DNA from: Mycolicibacterium peregrinum
GTDB lineage: Bacteria > Actinomycetota > Actinomycetes > Mycobacteriales > Mycobacteriaceae
Length of the DNA: 64,000 nt
NCBI RefSeq assembly: GCF_002102345.1
Contig: NZ_LQPP01000044.1
Coordinates: forward strand, 1-64,000
Reading direction: 5' to 3'
The position numbers were made by a program, and so were the translations under genes. This document shows, piece after piece, positions 33,630 through 43,614 of this stretch (positions within the stretch are counted from its first letter, which is position 1; each line of letters begins with the position of its first letter). The notes below the pieces were generated by a model. It ran no database searches. It saw nothing but the letters and a program-made list of their open reading frames with translations, and was not told the DNA's origin.

Positions 33630-34178
33630 CTAGCTGCTGCGCAACGTCCAGGCCTGGCCGCGGAAATGCATGACGGTACGGCGCATCGGCGCAATGTCGA
33701 TGCGCCAGAAGGACTTCGGCGGTGCATCCAGGACCACCATGATGGCCGCCCGGACCACGGCGGGGTGGGTGACGGCAACGAGCCTGCCCCGCGTCGAGGC
33801 CAGGCTGTCCATCCAGCCGCGCACCCGATTGACCAGACCGACCACGGTTTCACCGCCGTGTGGCGCCCGGGCCGGATCGGTCAGCCAGACCGCCAGGTCG
33901 GCCGGCGGCAGCCCACCGAGCACACTGCCGCGCCAACTCCCGCAGTCCAGATCGGCGAGTTGAGGTTCGACCGCCGCCGACAGGCCCAGTAACTCCGCGG
34001 TCTGGCGGGCCCGTTTCTCCGGCCCGCAATACGCGGCGTCGATGACACCGAGTTCGACGGCAGCGTCGGCCTGACGGTGGCCCAAGGCATTCAGGGGCTC
34101 GTCGGTGGGAAACCGTCCGGCCGCCGTGGCGTCGGTCATGGCATGTGACACCAACGTCAGCCGGACGACCTCACTCAC
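33630..34178 (-). CDS. Histidine phosphatase family protein with altered RHG motif
   Basis: 182 residues. The fold is recognised by LGHRQADAA, YCGPEKRARQTAELLG and LDCGSWRGSVLGG, with the second catalytic histidine in VAVTHPAVVRA. The usual RHG motif at the N-terminus reads LVSHAMTDA, so the arginine is a serine while the histidine remains. The GTG start overlaps the stop of cbtA by 4 bp, putting it in the cobalamin-riboswitch operon. A cobalamin-pathway phosphatase (CobC-like) role is tempting but unproven. Confidence 0.75.
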   Translation of the reverse strand: MSEVVRLTLVSHAMTDATAAGRFPTDEPLNALGHRQADAAVELGVIDAAYCGPEKRARQTAELLGLSAAVEPQLADLDCGSWRGSVLGGLPPADLAVWLTDPARAPHGGETVVGLVNRVRGWMDSLASTRGRLVAVTHPAVVRAAIMVVLDAPPKSFWRIDIAPMRRTVMHFRGQAWTLRSS

Positions 34179-34933
34179 GCTGCGACGGACGCTCGTTTGT
34201 CTTCGAGCACCTTCGCGGCCAGCACCCCGAACACCAGCCCGATCGTCGCCCAGATCACCACCTGGGTGCCCAGCGAGTACAGCCGGAACTGGTACAGATC
34301 GTCGGCCGGGAAGCTCGACGGCGTCTCATGGATGCCCGGCAGGATCAGGAACACCACGGCCATCGACACCACATAGTCCGCGATGCCGGCCAGACTGGCG
34401 TTCCAGACGCCCAGCTTCGGCACCAGCCGGCGCACCAGCAGCACCGACCCGACGAACAGTCCGGCAGAGAGCACCACCAACAGCAGGTACAGCAGGGTGC
34501 GCTGCTGGATGGTCTCCTCCAGGCTGACCGCGGGCGGGTTCGGCGGGTACTTCAGTGCCGGGACGATCCACAGCGAGACGAGCATGCCACCGGCGGTAAG
34601 TGCGGCCACCGCCCGAGCGGACAGGTTGGCCCGGCCGTACACCGCGCAGAACACGACGGCCAGCAGTGCGCCCATGGCGACGCTGAAAATCAGGACACCG
34701 AGACCCATTCCGATGTTGGATTGCACGCCGCGGGTGAACACCTCGGCGCCTTCGCCGCCGTGGGAATGCCCGCCCGCACCGTGGGTGTGTTCGACGGCCT
34801 CATGTGCCGCGCCGTTCTCGAAGTCGATCGCCCGACCGATGATCGGTTCGATCAACAGCTTCGCCCAGAGGAAGGCGAGCACGCCCGCCAGGGCGCCGGC
34901 CAGGATGCCGCGCCCGATGAGTTGTCTTTCCAT
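34175..34933 (-). CDS. cbtA: Cobalt transporter subunit CbtA
   Basis: 252 residues, about six helices. A His-rich loop (EHTHGAGGHSHGGEGAEVF) follows the first helix. YPPNPPAV between helices and a final segment near LVFGVLAAKV are typical of CbtA. It acts with the small CbtB subunit in predicted cobalt uptake under B12 control. The gene is 24 bp after cbtB and overlaps the next by 4 bp. Confidence 0.9.
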   Translation of the reverse strand: MERQLIGRGILAGALAGVLAFLWAKLLIEPIIGRAIDFENGAAHEAVEHTHGAGGHSHGGEGAEVFTRGVQSNIGMGLGVLIFSVAMGALLAVVFCAVYGRANLSARAVAALTAGGMLVSLWIVPALKYPPNPPAVSLEETIQQRTLLYLLLVVLSAGLFVGSVLLVRRLVPKLGVWNASLAGIADYVVSMAVVFLILPGIHETPSSFPADDLYQFRLYSLGTQVVIWATIGLVFGVLAAKVLEDKRASVAA

Positions 34934-34957
34934 TGACCCGGTTGTCTTGCCCGCGCG

Positions 34958-35173
34958 TCAGTGGCAGGGGAAACCGAGCAGGTGGCGGGCGTCGTGCACG
35001 AACTCGTGCACATACGTGTTGTTGCCGAACACCGAGGTCGCGCCCTGGTCCATCCCGACGAAGTAGAGGGCCAGCAGCGCCACGAACGCCGTCAGGGTCA
35101 GCCAGAGCACGGCCTTGGTCGCCGACAGGTCGATCGGCCGAGCGTGACTCACGCGCGCATCAGTGGAAGCCAT
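34958..35173 (-). CDS. cbtB: Cobalt transporter subunit CbtB
   Basis: 71 residues with a single membrane helix (VLWLTLTAFVALLALYFVG) and the diagnostic C-terminus HEFVHDARHLLGFPCH, whose histidines and cysteine probably bind cobalt. First gene of the cbtBA unit; a cobalamin riboswitch lies about 44 bp upstream of its ATG. GAAAGGACC precedes the start at a usual distance. Confidence 0.92.
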   Translation of the reverse strand: MASTDARVSHARPIDLSATKAVLWLTLTAFVALLALYFVGMDQGATSVFGNNTYVHEFVHDARHLLGFPCH

Positions 35174-35216
35174 TCGAGTGGTCCTTTCCGGGAATTCGCG
35201 TCCCAGTCCGTGTCGT

Positions 35217-35286
35217 GACAGGTAAGGGTCTGACTGTTAACAGTGGCGCGGCCGTTCTGGACTCTCACCAGATTCCTTTGCCTGTC
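35217..35286 (-). promoter_or_regulatory. Cobalamin riboswitch controlling cbtBA
   Basis: On the minus strand GACAGG opens and CCTGTC closes a P1-like stem. Inside are GGAATCTGGTGAGAGTCC, the GCCGCGCCACTGT box and AGTCAGACC, matching the conserved core of cobalamin riboswitches in order. It is a compact version. B12 would be expected to repress cobalt uptake here. Confidence 0.87.
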
Positions 35287-35340
35287 GATTACATCAGCAT
35301 CGTAACCACGAGCGCAGGCGATCGGCCCATCGGCAGGTAT

Positions 35341-35375
35341 GAGAAACGCCCCCGCCGATGGCGGGGGCGTTTCTC
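35341..35375. terminator. Perfect hairpin terminator after clpC1
   Basis: 16-bp perfect stem: GAGAAACGCCCCCGCC and its complement, separated by GAT. It is 9 bp beyond the clpC1 stop (minus strand) and before the cbtB riboswitch, so it insulates the two units. The AAA/TTT within the stem rather than a long T-tail suggests a strong but atypical intrinsic terminator. Confidence 0.8.
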
Positions 35376-35383
35376 GTGTGCAG

Positions 35384-37912
<2,529 letters not shown>

Positions 37913-38148
37913 CGGTGGTTACCTGCTCTCCATCGCTAGCGGTACCCGCGTACGGCTGCGTTCTGTCGGTTTTCCTCATAGCCCGCACGTAGTACCTACC
38001 GTCCACTCTAATGGGCGGCTGTCCCGGGCGCGGAGGTTGGCGGTCCGTTCCGCCGGGGCGGTACCCGGTACGAGCTGTCCACATCTAGTGCTGCAGATGA
38101 GCAACGCCGCCGGTCGACGAATCGTTTCCGAATTTGCGGCCTGACCGG

Positions 38149-38163
38149 TTCGCCGCTAGCGAA
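38149..38163. promoter_or_regulatory. Candidate ClgR operator upstream of clpC1
   Basis: TTCGCCGCTAGCGAA, a dyad with 5-bp arms. It matches the known ClgR pattern (CGC, five bases, GCG, flanked by A/T) apart from one spacer base. ClgR activates clp genes in actinobacteria. It lies 237 bp before clpC1. Confidence 0.45.
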
Positions 38164-38166
38164 AAA

Positions 38167-38197
38167 CTCCGGACCGGGAATTCTCACCGGTCCGGAG
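38167..38197 (-). terminator. Rho-independent terminator of lsr2
   Basis: On the minus strand CTCCGGACCGG, nine bases, CCGGTCCGGAG (11-bp perfect stem), then TTTTT. It begins 30 bp after the lsr2 stop. Confidence 0.85.
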
Positions 38198-38226
38198 CTG
38201 GCAACTGTCGGTCAAGTTGCGGTCGT

Positions 38227-38568
38227 TTATGTGGCGGCGTGGAACGCGTCGATGACGTCGGCGGGGATCCGGCCCCGGGTGGACACGTTGTGCCCGTTGC
38301 GGCGGGCCCATTCGCGGATGGCCGCACTCTGCTCACGATCGATCGCGCCGCGGCCACGGGCCGGTCCGGCCGCACGTCCGCGCCGGCGGCCACCGACCCG
38401 GCGCCCGGCCTCCACCCACTGCTTCAGGTCGTTACGGAGTTTGGCGGCATTCTTGGACGAAAGGTCGATCTCGTAGGTGACACCGTCGAGGCCGAATTCG
38501 ACCGTCTCATCGGCGGTGGCCTCACCGTCGAAATCGTCGACCAACGTGACGGTCACTTTTTTCGCCAT
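38227..38568 (-). CDS. lsr2: Nucleoid-associated protein Lsr2
   Basis: 113 residues from ATG 38568 (MAKKVTVTLVDDFDG). The N-terminal dimerisation domain contains EIDLSSKNAAKLRNDLK; a basic linker (GGRRRGRAAGPARGRG) and the C-terminal DNA-binding domain IREWARRNGHNVSTRGRIP, with the AT-hook-like RGR, follow. It is the H-NS analogue that silences AT-rich, often acquired, DNA. The frame extends upstream to 38655 but without family similarity. Confidence 0.97.
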   Translation of the reverse strand: MAKKVTVTLVDDFDGEATADETVEFGLDGVTYEIDLSSKNAAKLRNDLKQWVEAGRRVGGRRRGRAAGPARGRGAIDREQSAAIREWARRNGHNVSTRGRIPADVIDAFHAAT

Positions 38569-38700
38569 TACCCCGCACCGAACCCTTCTGCATACGCATT
38601 GGTGACTACGCCTGAGTATCCTGCACCTGCGCCCTAATGTGCCACAAATACGCACATATTTCCAATAGACGCGACGGTCGCAGCGGGTGTGTGTGCTGCC

Positions 38701-40224
38701 TCAGTTAGTGTGCCGACGAACAATCGGGAACAAAACGGTCTCCCGAATAGACAAGCCCGTCAACGCCATCAACAAGCGATCGATACCCATTCCGGTGCCC
38801 GTTGTGGGCGGCATCGCATACTCCAATGCGGCCAGGAAATCGTCGTCGAGAACCATTGCCTCGTCATCACCGGCGGCCGCGGCGCGCGCCTGGGCTTCGA
38901 ATCGCTGACGCTGGATTACCGGGTCGACGAGTTCGGAATATCCGGTGGCGAGTTCGAAACGCCGCACGTAGAGATCCCATTTCTCGGTGACCCCGGGGAT
39001 GCTGCGGTGGGCCCGGGTCAGCGGGGATGTCTCCACCGGGAAGTCGCGCACGAACGTGGGGGCCCACAGCTTCTCCCCCACCGTGTGCTCCCAGAGTTCC
39101 TCGACCAATTTTCCGTGCCCGTAGCCACGGTCACGCGGAATCTCGAGCTCGAGTCCTTCGGCAATACGCCACAAGTACTCAACTGATGTGTCGGGGGTGA
39201 TCTCCTCACCCAGCGCTTGCGACAGTGAGGGATACATTTCCAATGTGTCCCATTGTCCGTCGAGATCATAGACAGTGCCATCAGGCAATGGCACTTGACG
39301 GGTACCGATGGCCTCGTCGGCAACCTCTTGAATAAGTTCGCGGGTGACCACCGCGGAATCGTTGTAGTCACCGTAAGCCTGATATGTCTCCAGCATAGAG
39401 AATTCTGGAGAGTGGGTGGAATCGACTCCTTCGTTGCGAAAGTTGCGATTCAGCTCGAATACCCGGTCGAAACCGCCGACGATGCATCGCTTGAGGAACA
39501 GTTCCGGTGCAATCCTCAGGTACAGATCGACATCGAGCGCATTGGAGTGGGTGATGAACGGTCGTGCCGCCGCGCCGCCGGCCAGCGTCTGCAGCATCGG
39601 CGTCTCGACCTCGAGGAAGCCGCGGCGTTCCAACGCCGATCGCACCGCCCGCACCACCGCGACCCGCTGCCGCGCAATGTTGCGGGCCTCCGGCCGGACG
39701 ATGAGGTCGACGTACCGCTGACGCACCCGCGTTTCTTCGCTCATTTCTTTGTGAGCAACCGGAAGTGGCCGCAGCGCCTTGGCAGCCATCTGCCAGGAGT
39801 CGGCGAGCACCGAGAGCTCGCCGCGCTTGGAGCTGATCACCTCACCGTGCACGAAGACGATGTCGCCCAGGTCGACGTCGGCCTTCCAGGCATCCAGCGA
39901 CTCCTGCCCCACCTGGGCGAGGCTGATCATCGCCTGCAGTTGCGTGCCGTCGCCCTCCTGCAGCGTGGCGAAACACAACTTGCCGGAGTTGCGGGCAAAA
40001 ACCACTCGCCCCGAGACACCGACGGTTTGACCGGTCTGGGTGTCAGCGGCCAGGTCGGGATAGGCGGCTCGCAGTTCGGCCAGCGTATGGGTGCGCGGCA
40101 CCGTCACCGGATAGGGCTCGCGGCCCTCTGCCAGCAGCCGCTCCCGCTTGGCCTGACGAATCCGGAACTGTTCGGGAAGGTCGGCCTGGGACTGGGACGC
40201 GTCGTCGCGATCGGCTGGGCTCAC
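38701..40224 (-). CDS. lysS: Lysyl-tRNA synthetase (class II)
   Basis: 507 residues. An OB-fold anticodon-binding domain with GQTVGVSGRVVFARNSG precedes the class II core: FRNEGVDSTHSPEFSMLE (motif 2) and GMGIDRLLMALTG (motif 3). Position after lsr2 matches lysS1 (Rv3598c). Start is ATG 40224 or a nearby in-frame codon. Confidence 0.95.
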   Translation of the reverse strand: MSPADRDDASQSQADLPEQFRIRQAKRERLLAEGREPYPVTVPRTHTLAELRAAYPDLAADTQTGQTVGVSGRVVFARNSGKLCFATLQEGDGTQLQAMISLAQVGQESLDAWKADVDLGDIVFVHGEVISSKRGELSVLADSWQMAAKALRPLPVAHKEMSEETRVRQRYVDLIVRPEARNIARQRVAVVRAVRSALERRGFLEVETPMLQTLAGGAAARPFITHSNALDVDLYLRIAPELFLKRCIVGGFDRVFELNRNFRNEGVDSTHSPEFSMLETYQAYGDYNDSAVVTRELIQEVADEAIGTRQVPLPDGTVYDLDGQWDTLEMYPSLSQALGEEITPDTSVEYLWRIAEGLELEIPRDRGYGHGKLVEELWEHTVGEKLWAPTFVRDFPVETSPLTRAHRSIPGVTEKWDLYVRRFELATGYSELVDPVIQRQRFEAQARAAAAGDDEAMVLDDDFLAALEYAMPPTTGTGMGIDRLLMALTGLSIRETVLFPIVRRHTN

Positions 40225-40378
40225 AAAATGCCAGCTTAAATGAACCCGCCGGCCGGCTATCGCACGCCGGACCGGCCACCGTTTCGCGAGCGCGAGCCAA
40301 TGGACCGGCGCCTCAACGGCATACCCGCGTGCGGGCAGGATCGGCGTGCGGGGCCGGTGTGCACAACCTCACACCGCC

Positions 40379-41194
40379 TCACCTGGCCGGCTTGAGCCGT
40401 CCTCGCTGACTGTCGCGGTTGCGTTCGAACACCAGGCGCAGCCCGTCGAGCGTGAGGTGGCGGTCGTAGTGCTCGACCGTCCGCAGATCAGGCAGCACCA
40501 ACGGGGCGGTGTACCCGGTCGCCACCACCGCGACATCACTGCCGGAGAACCCGTCGACGTCTTCGCGGATCCGGCTGACCAGTCCGTCGACCAGTCCGGC
40601 GAAGCCGAATACCGCACCGGCCTGCATGCATTCCACGGTGTTCTTGCCGATCACCGAGCGCGGACGGGTCAGCTCGACGCGGCGCAGAGCGGCCGAGCGG
40701 GCCGCCGCGGCGTCGGAGGAGACCTGTACACCGGGGGCGATGGCCCCGCCCAGGAATTCGCCCTTGGCCGACACCACGTCCACACAGATCGACGAACCGA
40801 AGTCGACGATGATCGCCGCGGTGCCGTATTTGTGATATGCGGCAAGGCAATTCACGATCCGGTCGGCGCCGACTTCCTTCGGGTTGTCCACCAGCAGCGG
40901 GATACCGGTTCGCACGCCGGGCTCGATCAGCACATGCGGTACCGCCGGCCAGTACTGCTCGAGCATCAACCGCACCTCGTGCAGCACCGAGGGCACCGTG
41001 GACAGTCCGGCAGCCCCGGTGAGCCGCTCGGAGTCCTCCCCGATCAGCCCGTCGATGGTGAGCGCCAGCTCGTCGGCGGTCACCTCGGCTTCGGTCCGGA
41101 TCCGCCACTGCTGCACTACCTTCGCGTGGTCCCCCGAACCGGAGATCAGCCCGACGATGGTGTGGGTGTTGCGGACATCGATCGCGAGCAGCAT
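40379..41194 (-). CDS. coaX: Type III pantothenate kinase
   Basis: 271 residues from ATG 41194 (MLLAIDVRNTHTIVGL), with the phosphate motif DVRNT, the acidic DFGSSICVDVVS and GGAIAPGVQVSSDAA, all CoaX features. First step of CoA synthesis. The ATG overlaps the TGA of panD (TGATG). The longer frame toward 41839 is not the gene. Confidence 0.94.
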   Translation of the reverse strand: MLLAIDVRNTHTIVGLISGSGDHAKVVQQWRIRTEAEVTADELALTIDGLIGEDSERLTGAAGLSTVPSVLHEVRLMLEQYWPAVPHVLIEPGVRTGIPLLVDNPKEVGADRIVNCLAAYHKYGTAAIIVDFGSSICVDVVSAKGEFLGGAIAPGVQVSSDAAAARSAALRRVELTRPRSVIGKNTVECMQAGAVFGFAGLVDGLVSRIREDVDGFSGSDVAVVATGYTAPLVLPDLRTVEHYDRHLTLDGLRLVFERNRDSQRGRLKPAR

Positions 41195-41610
41195 CAGCGC
41201 GGCGACATCAGTTCGGATGCGTCCGCCGGGACGTACGCGGGGTCGTGGCTGTGCGCACCGAGGTCGATCTGCAAGTTGTCGGAGTCGACGAACACGATCC
41301 GCGGGCGGTACGCGCGGGCTTCGGCGTCTTCCATCACCCCGTAGGCGATCAGGATCACCAGGTCGCCGGGATGAATGAGATGTGCTGCAGCGCCGTTGAT
41401 TCCGATCACCCCGGTACCACGCTCGCCGGTGATGGCATAGGTCACCAGCCGGGCACCGTTGTCGATGTCGACGATCGTCACCTGCTCGCCTTCGAGCAGG
41501 TCGGCGGCCTCCATCAGATCGGCGTCGATGGTCACCGAGCCCACGTAGTGCAGGTCGGCCTGCGTGACCGTGGCGCGGTGAATCTTGGATTTGAGCATGG
41601 TGCGCTGCAT
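41194..41610 (-). CDS. panD: Aspartate 1-decarboxylase
   Basis: 138 residues. The proenzyme self-cleaves between Gly24 and Ser25 (HYVGSVTID) to make the pyruvoyl cofactor; later GERGTGVIGINGAAAH is conserved. It supplies beta-alanine for pantothenate. Both ends overlap neighbours (panC, coaX), giving a tightly coupled operon. Confidence 0.96.
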   Translation of the reverse strand: MQRTMLKSKIHRATVTQADLHYVGSVTIDADLMEAADLLEGEQVTIVDIDNGARLVTYAITGERGTGVIGINGAAAHLIHPGDLVILIAYGVMEDAEARAYRPRIVFVDSDNLQIDLGAHSHDPAYVPADASELMSPR

Positions 41611-42554
41611 CAGTTCCTCCAGGGCAGTTCGTGATTGTCGCCGTCGCCGACGCGGGGGTGCCCGTCGATGCCGGCGGACGCTCCGATGTCGACGGAAATG
41701 TTGTCCAGCAGCCGGGTTCGGCCCAGCCGGGCCGCCACCAGCAGCCTGGCCTGACCTTCGTTCGGCGCCGCGCCCAGCATCGGGTCGCGCACTTCCAGGT
41801 AGTCGACGTCGATGGCGGGCACCTCGTCGAGCACGGCACGGGCCGCGTCGACGGCGGCCGACGCCCCGCCCGCGGCGGCGTACTTGCCGGCCAGCAGTGC
41901 GGCCGACAATGCTCCGGCCTGCTCGCGCTCGTCGGCGTCGAGGTAGCGGTTGCGCGACGACATCGCCAGGCCGTCGGATTCGCGGACGATGGGAACTCCG
42001 ACGATCTGTACGTCGATGTTGAGGTCGGCGACCATCTGCCGGATCAAGGCCAGTTGCTGATAGTCCTTCTCGCCGAAGAACGCCCGGTCCGGGCGGACGA
42101 TCTGCAGCAGCTTGAGCACGACGGTCAGGACACCGGCGAAATGGCCGGGGCGCGACGCCCCTTCCAGCTCACCGCCGGCCGCCCCGGGCTGCACACTGGT
42201 GCGGGGGCCGTCGGGATACATGTCCGAACCCGTTGGGGTGAAAGCGATCTCGACGCCTTCGGCACGCAGGGCGGCCAGGTCCTCATCGAGGGTGCGCGGG
42301 TAGGCGTCGAGGTCCTCGCCCGGCCCGAACTGCAGCGGGTTGACGAAGATCGACACGACGACGACCGCGCCGGGCACGCGCTTGGCCGCCCGGATCAACG
42401 TCAGGTGACCTTCGTGCAACGCACCCATGGTGGGCACGAGGGTGATCCGGCGCCCGCTGGTGCGCAGGGCTCGGCTGACGGCGGCGACGTCGGCGGGTGC
42501 CGAATAGACGTTCAGCTCGCCGGCGACGAACTTGGGCGTGTTGCTGGGGGTCAT
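41610..42554 (-). CDS. panC: Pantothenate synthetase
   Basis: 314 residues. VPTMGALHEGHLTLIRAA holds the HIGH-like motif, VFVNPLQFGP-type FVNPLQFGPGEDL the next, and AFFGEKDYQQLALIRQM the third. It joins pantoate and beta-alanine with ATP. The start ATG overlaps the upstream gene's stop. Confidence 0.96.
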   Translation of the reverse strand: MTPSNTPKFVAGELNVYSAPADVAAVSRALRTSGRRITLVPTMGALHEGHLTLIRAAKRVPGAVVVVSIFVNPLQFGPGEDLDAYPRTLDEDLAALRAEGVEIAFTPTGSDMYPDGPRTSVQPGAAGGELEGASRPGHFAGVLTVVLKLLQIVRPDRAFFGEKDYQQLALIRQMVADLNIDVQIVGVPIVRESDGLAMSSRNRYLDADEREQAGALSAALLAGKYAAAGGASAAVDAARAVLDEVPAIDVDYLEVRDPMLGAAPNEGQARLLVAARLGRTRLLDNISVDIGASAGIDGHPRVGDGDNHELPWRN

Positions 42555-43534
42555 CCGTGACTCGTTTCAGGGCGGTTTTCGGGGCCAGTTTCCGGGCTCG
42601 CCTCCCGGAGAGCTGCGAGCACGCCCGCAGGCGCGTGGGCACGTTGGGCCGTACGCAGTGAGTCGGCCCGATATGCCTGGGCCAGTTGAGGATCCAGTGC
42701 GCGTAGCGCATTCAGATGTGCGGTCACCGCAGCGGCATCCCCGCGTGCCACGGGTCCGGTCAACGCGGCCTGGCCGCGTTGCATCGCGTTGTCCAGAGCG
42801 GCCCGGGCCAGCGGGCCGACCACACGTTCGGGCAGGCCACCGGGTGCATCGTCGACGAGTTCCTGACCGAGCAGCTCCTGCCCGCGCAAAGCGGCCCGCA
42901 GGGCGTCGACCGCATCGAGCACCAGCGTGACCAGGTGGTTGCTGGCATGCGCCAGTGCCGCGTGGTACTGCGTTCTGGCGTGCTCGGGCACCCGGAACGG
43001 CTCACCACCGATTTCGAGCACCAGCGACTGGCCGATCGCGTATCCCACCTCATCGGCGGCGGTGATCCCGAAGCAGGTGTCGGGCAGCCGCGCGATGTCC
43101 TCGTCCGAGCCGGTGAAGGTCATCGCCGGATGGATGGCCAGTGGAATGCATCCCTGCTCGGTCAGCGGGGCCAGCACTGTGACCCCGTTCGCACCGGAGG
43201 TGTGCACCACGATCGTGCCGGGCCGCACCGCACCGGTGGCGGCCAGACCCGACACCAGAGACGGCAGCTCGGAATCGGGGACCGTCAACAACAGCAGTTC
43301 GGCCCGCTGGGCCACCTCGGGAACCGGCAGGACGGAGGTTTCGGGCAGCCGGCGCTGCGCCCGCAGCCGCGACGCCTCGGATATCGCGCTGCAGGCCACC
43401 ACCACGTGTTCGACGCGTTCCAGCGCATAGCCCAACGCCGTGCCCACCCGACCAGCGGAAATGACGCCGACGCTGAGCCTGGCCGGACGCAATCCCTCAG
43501 GCGGGGACCACCCGTTCGCAGGGGGCTGCTGCAT
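42551..43534 (-). CDS. Rossmann-like / DUF2520 protein (Rv3603c-like)
   Basis: About 327 residues. An N-terminal dinucleotide-binding fold (VGVISAGRVGTALGYALERVEHV) is followed by a DUF2520 helical domain (PAMTFTGSDEDIARLPDTCFGI). The ATG at 43534 has GAGG nine bases upstream; GTG 43549 is the alternative. It resembles the NADP-dependent ketopantoate reductase/6PGD-type architecture. Position directly upstream of panC makes a pantoate-forming role thinkable but unproven. Confidence 0.8.
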   Translation of the reverse strand: MQQPPANGWSPPEGLRPARLSVGVISAGRVGTALGYALERVEHVVVACSAISEASRLRAQRRLPETSVLPVPEVAQRAELLLLTVPDSELPSLVSGLAATGAVRPGTIVVHTSGANGVTVLAPLTEQGCIPLAIHPAMTFTGSDEDIARLPDTCFGITAADEVGYAIGQSLVLEIGGEPFRVPEHARTQYHAALAHASNHLVTLVLDAVDALRAALRGQELLGQELVDDAPGGLPERVVGPLARAALDNAMQRGQAALTGPVARGDAAAVTAHLNALRALDPQLAQAYRADSLRTAQRAHAPAGVLAALREASPETGPENRPETSHG

Positions 43535-43614
43535 CGCAGACGACCTCACAGGTTGAAATAGTTCTACGTTCCAGTCCCGCGTTGCGGGTACCGGACGGTC
43601 GTCACGAGACTAGC

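Larger units (their letters stand above)
37913..38226. other. clpC1 promoter region, no gene
   Basis: 314 bp between the clpC1 start and the lsr2 stop. It should hold the clpC1 promoter. Apart from the ClgR-like dyad (38149-38163) and the lsr2 terminator (38167-38197), nothing recognisable is seen, and short reading frames here lack coding features. Confidence 0.6.
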
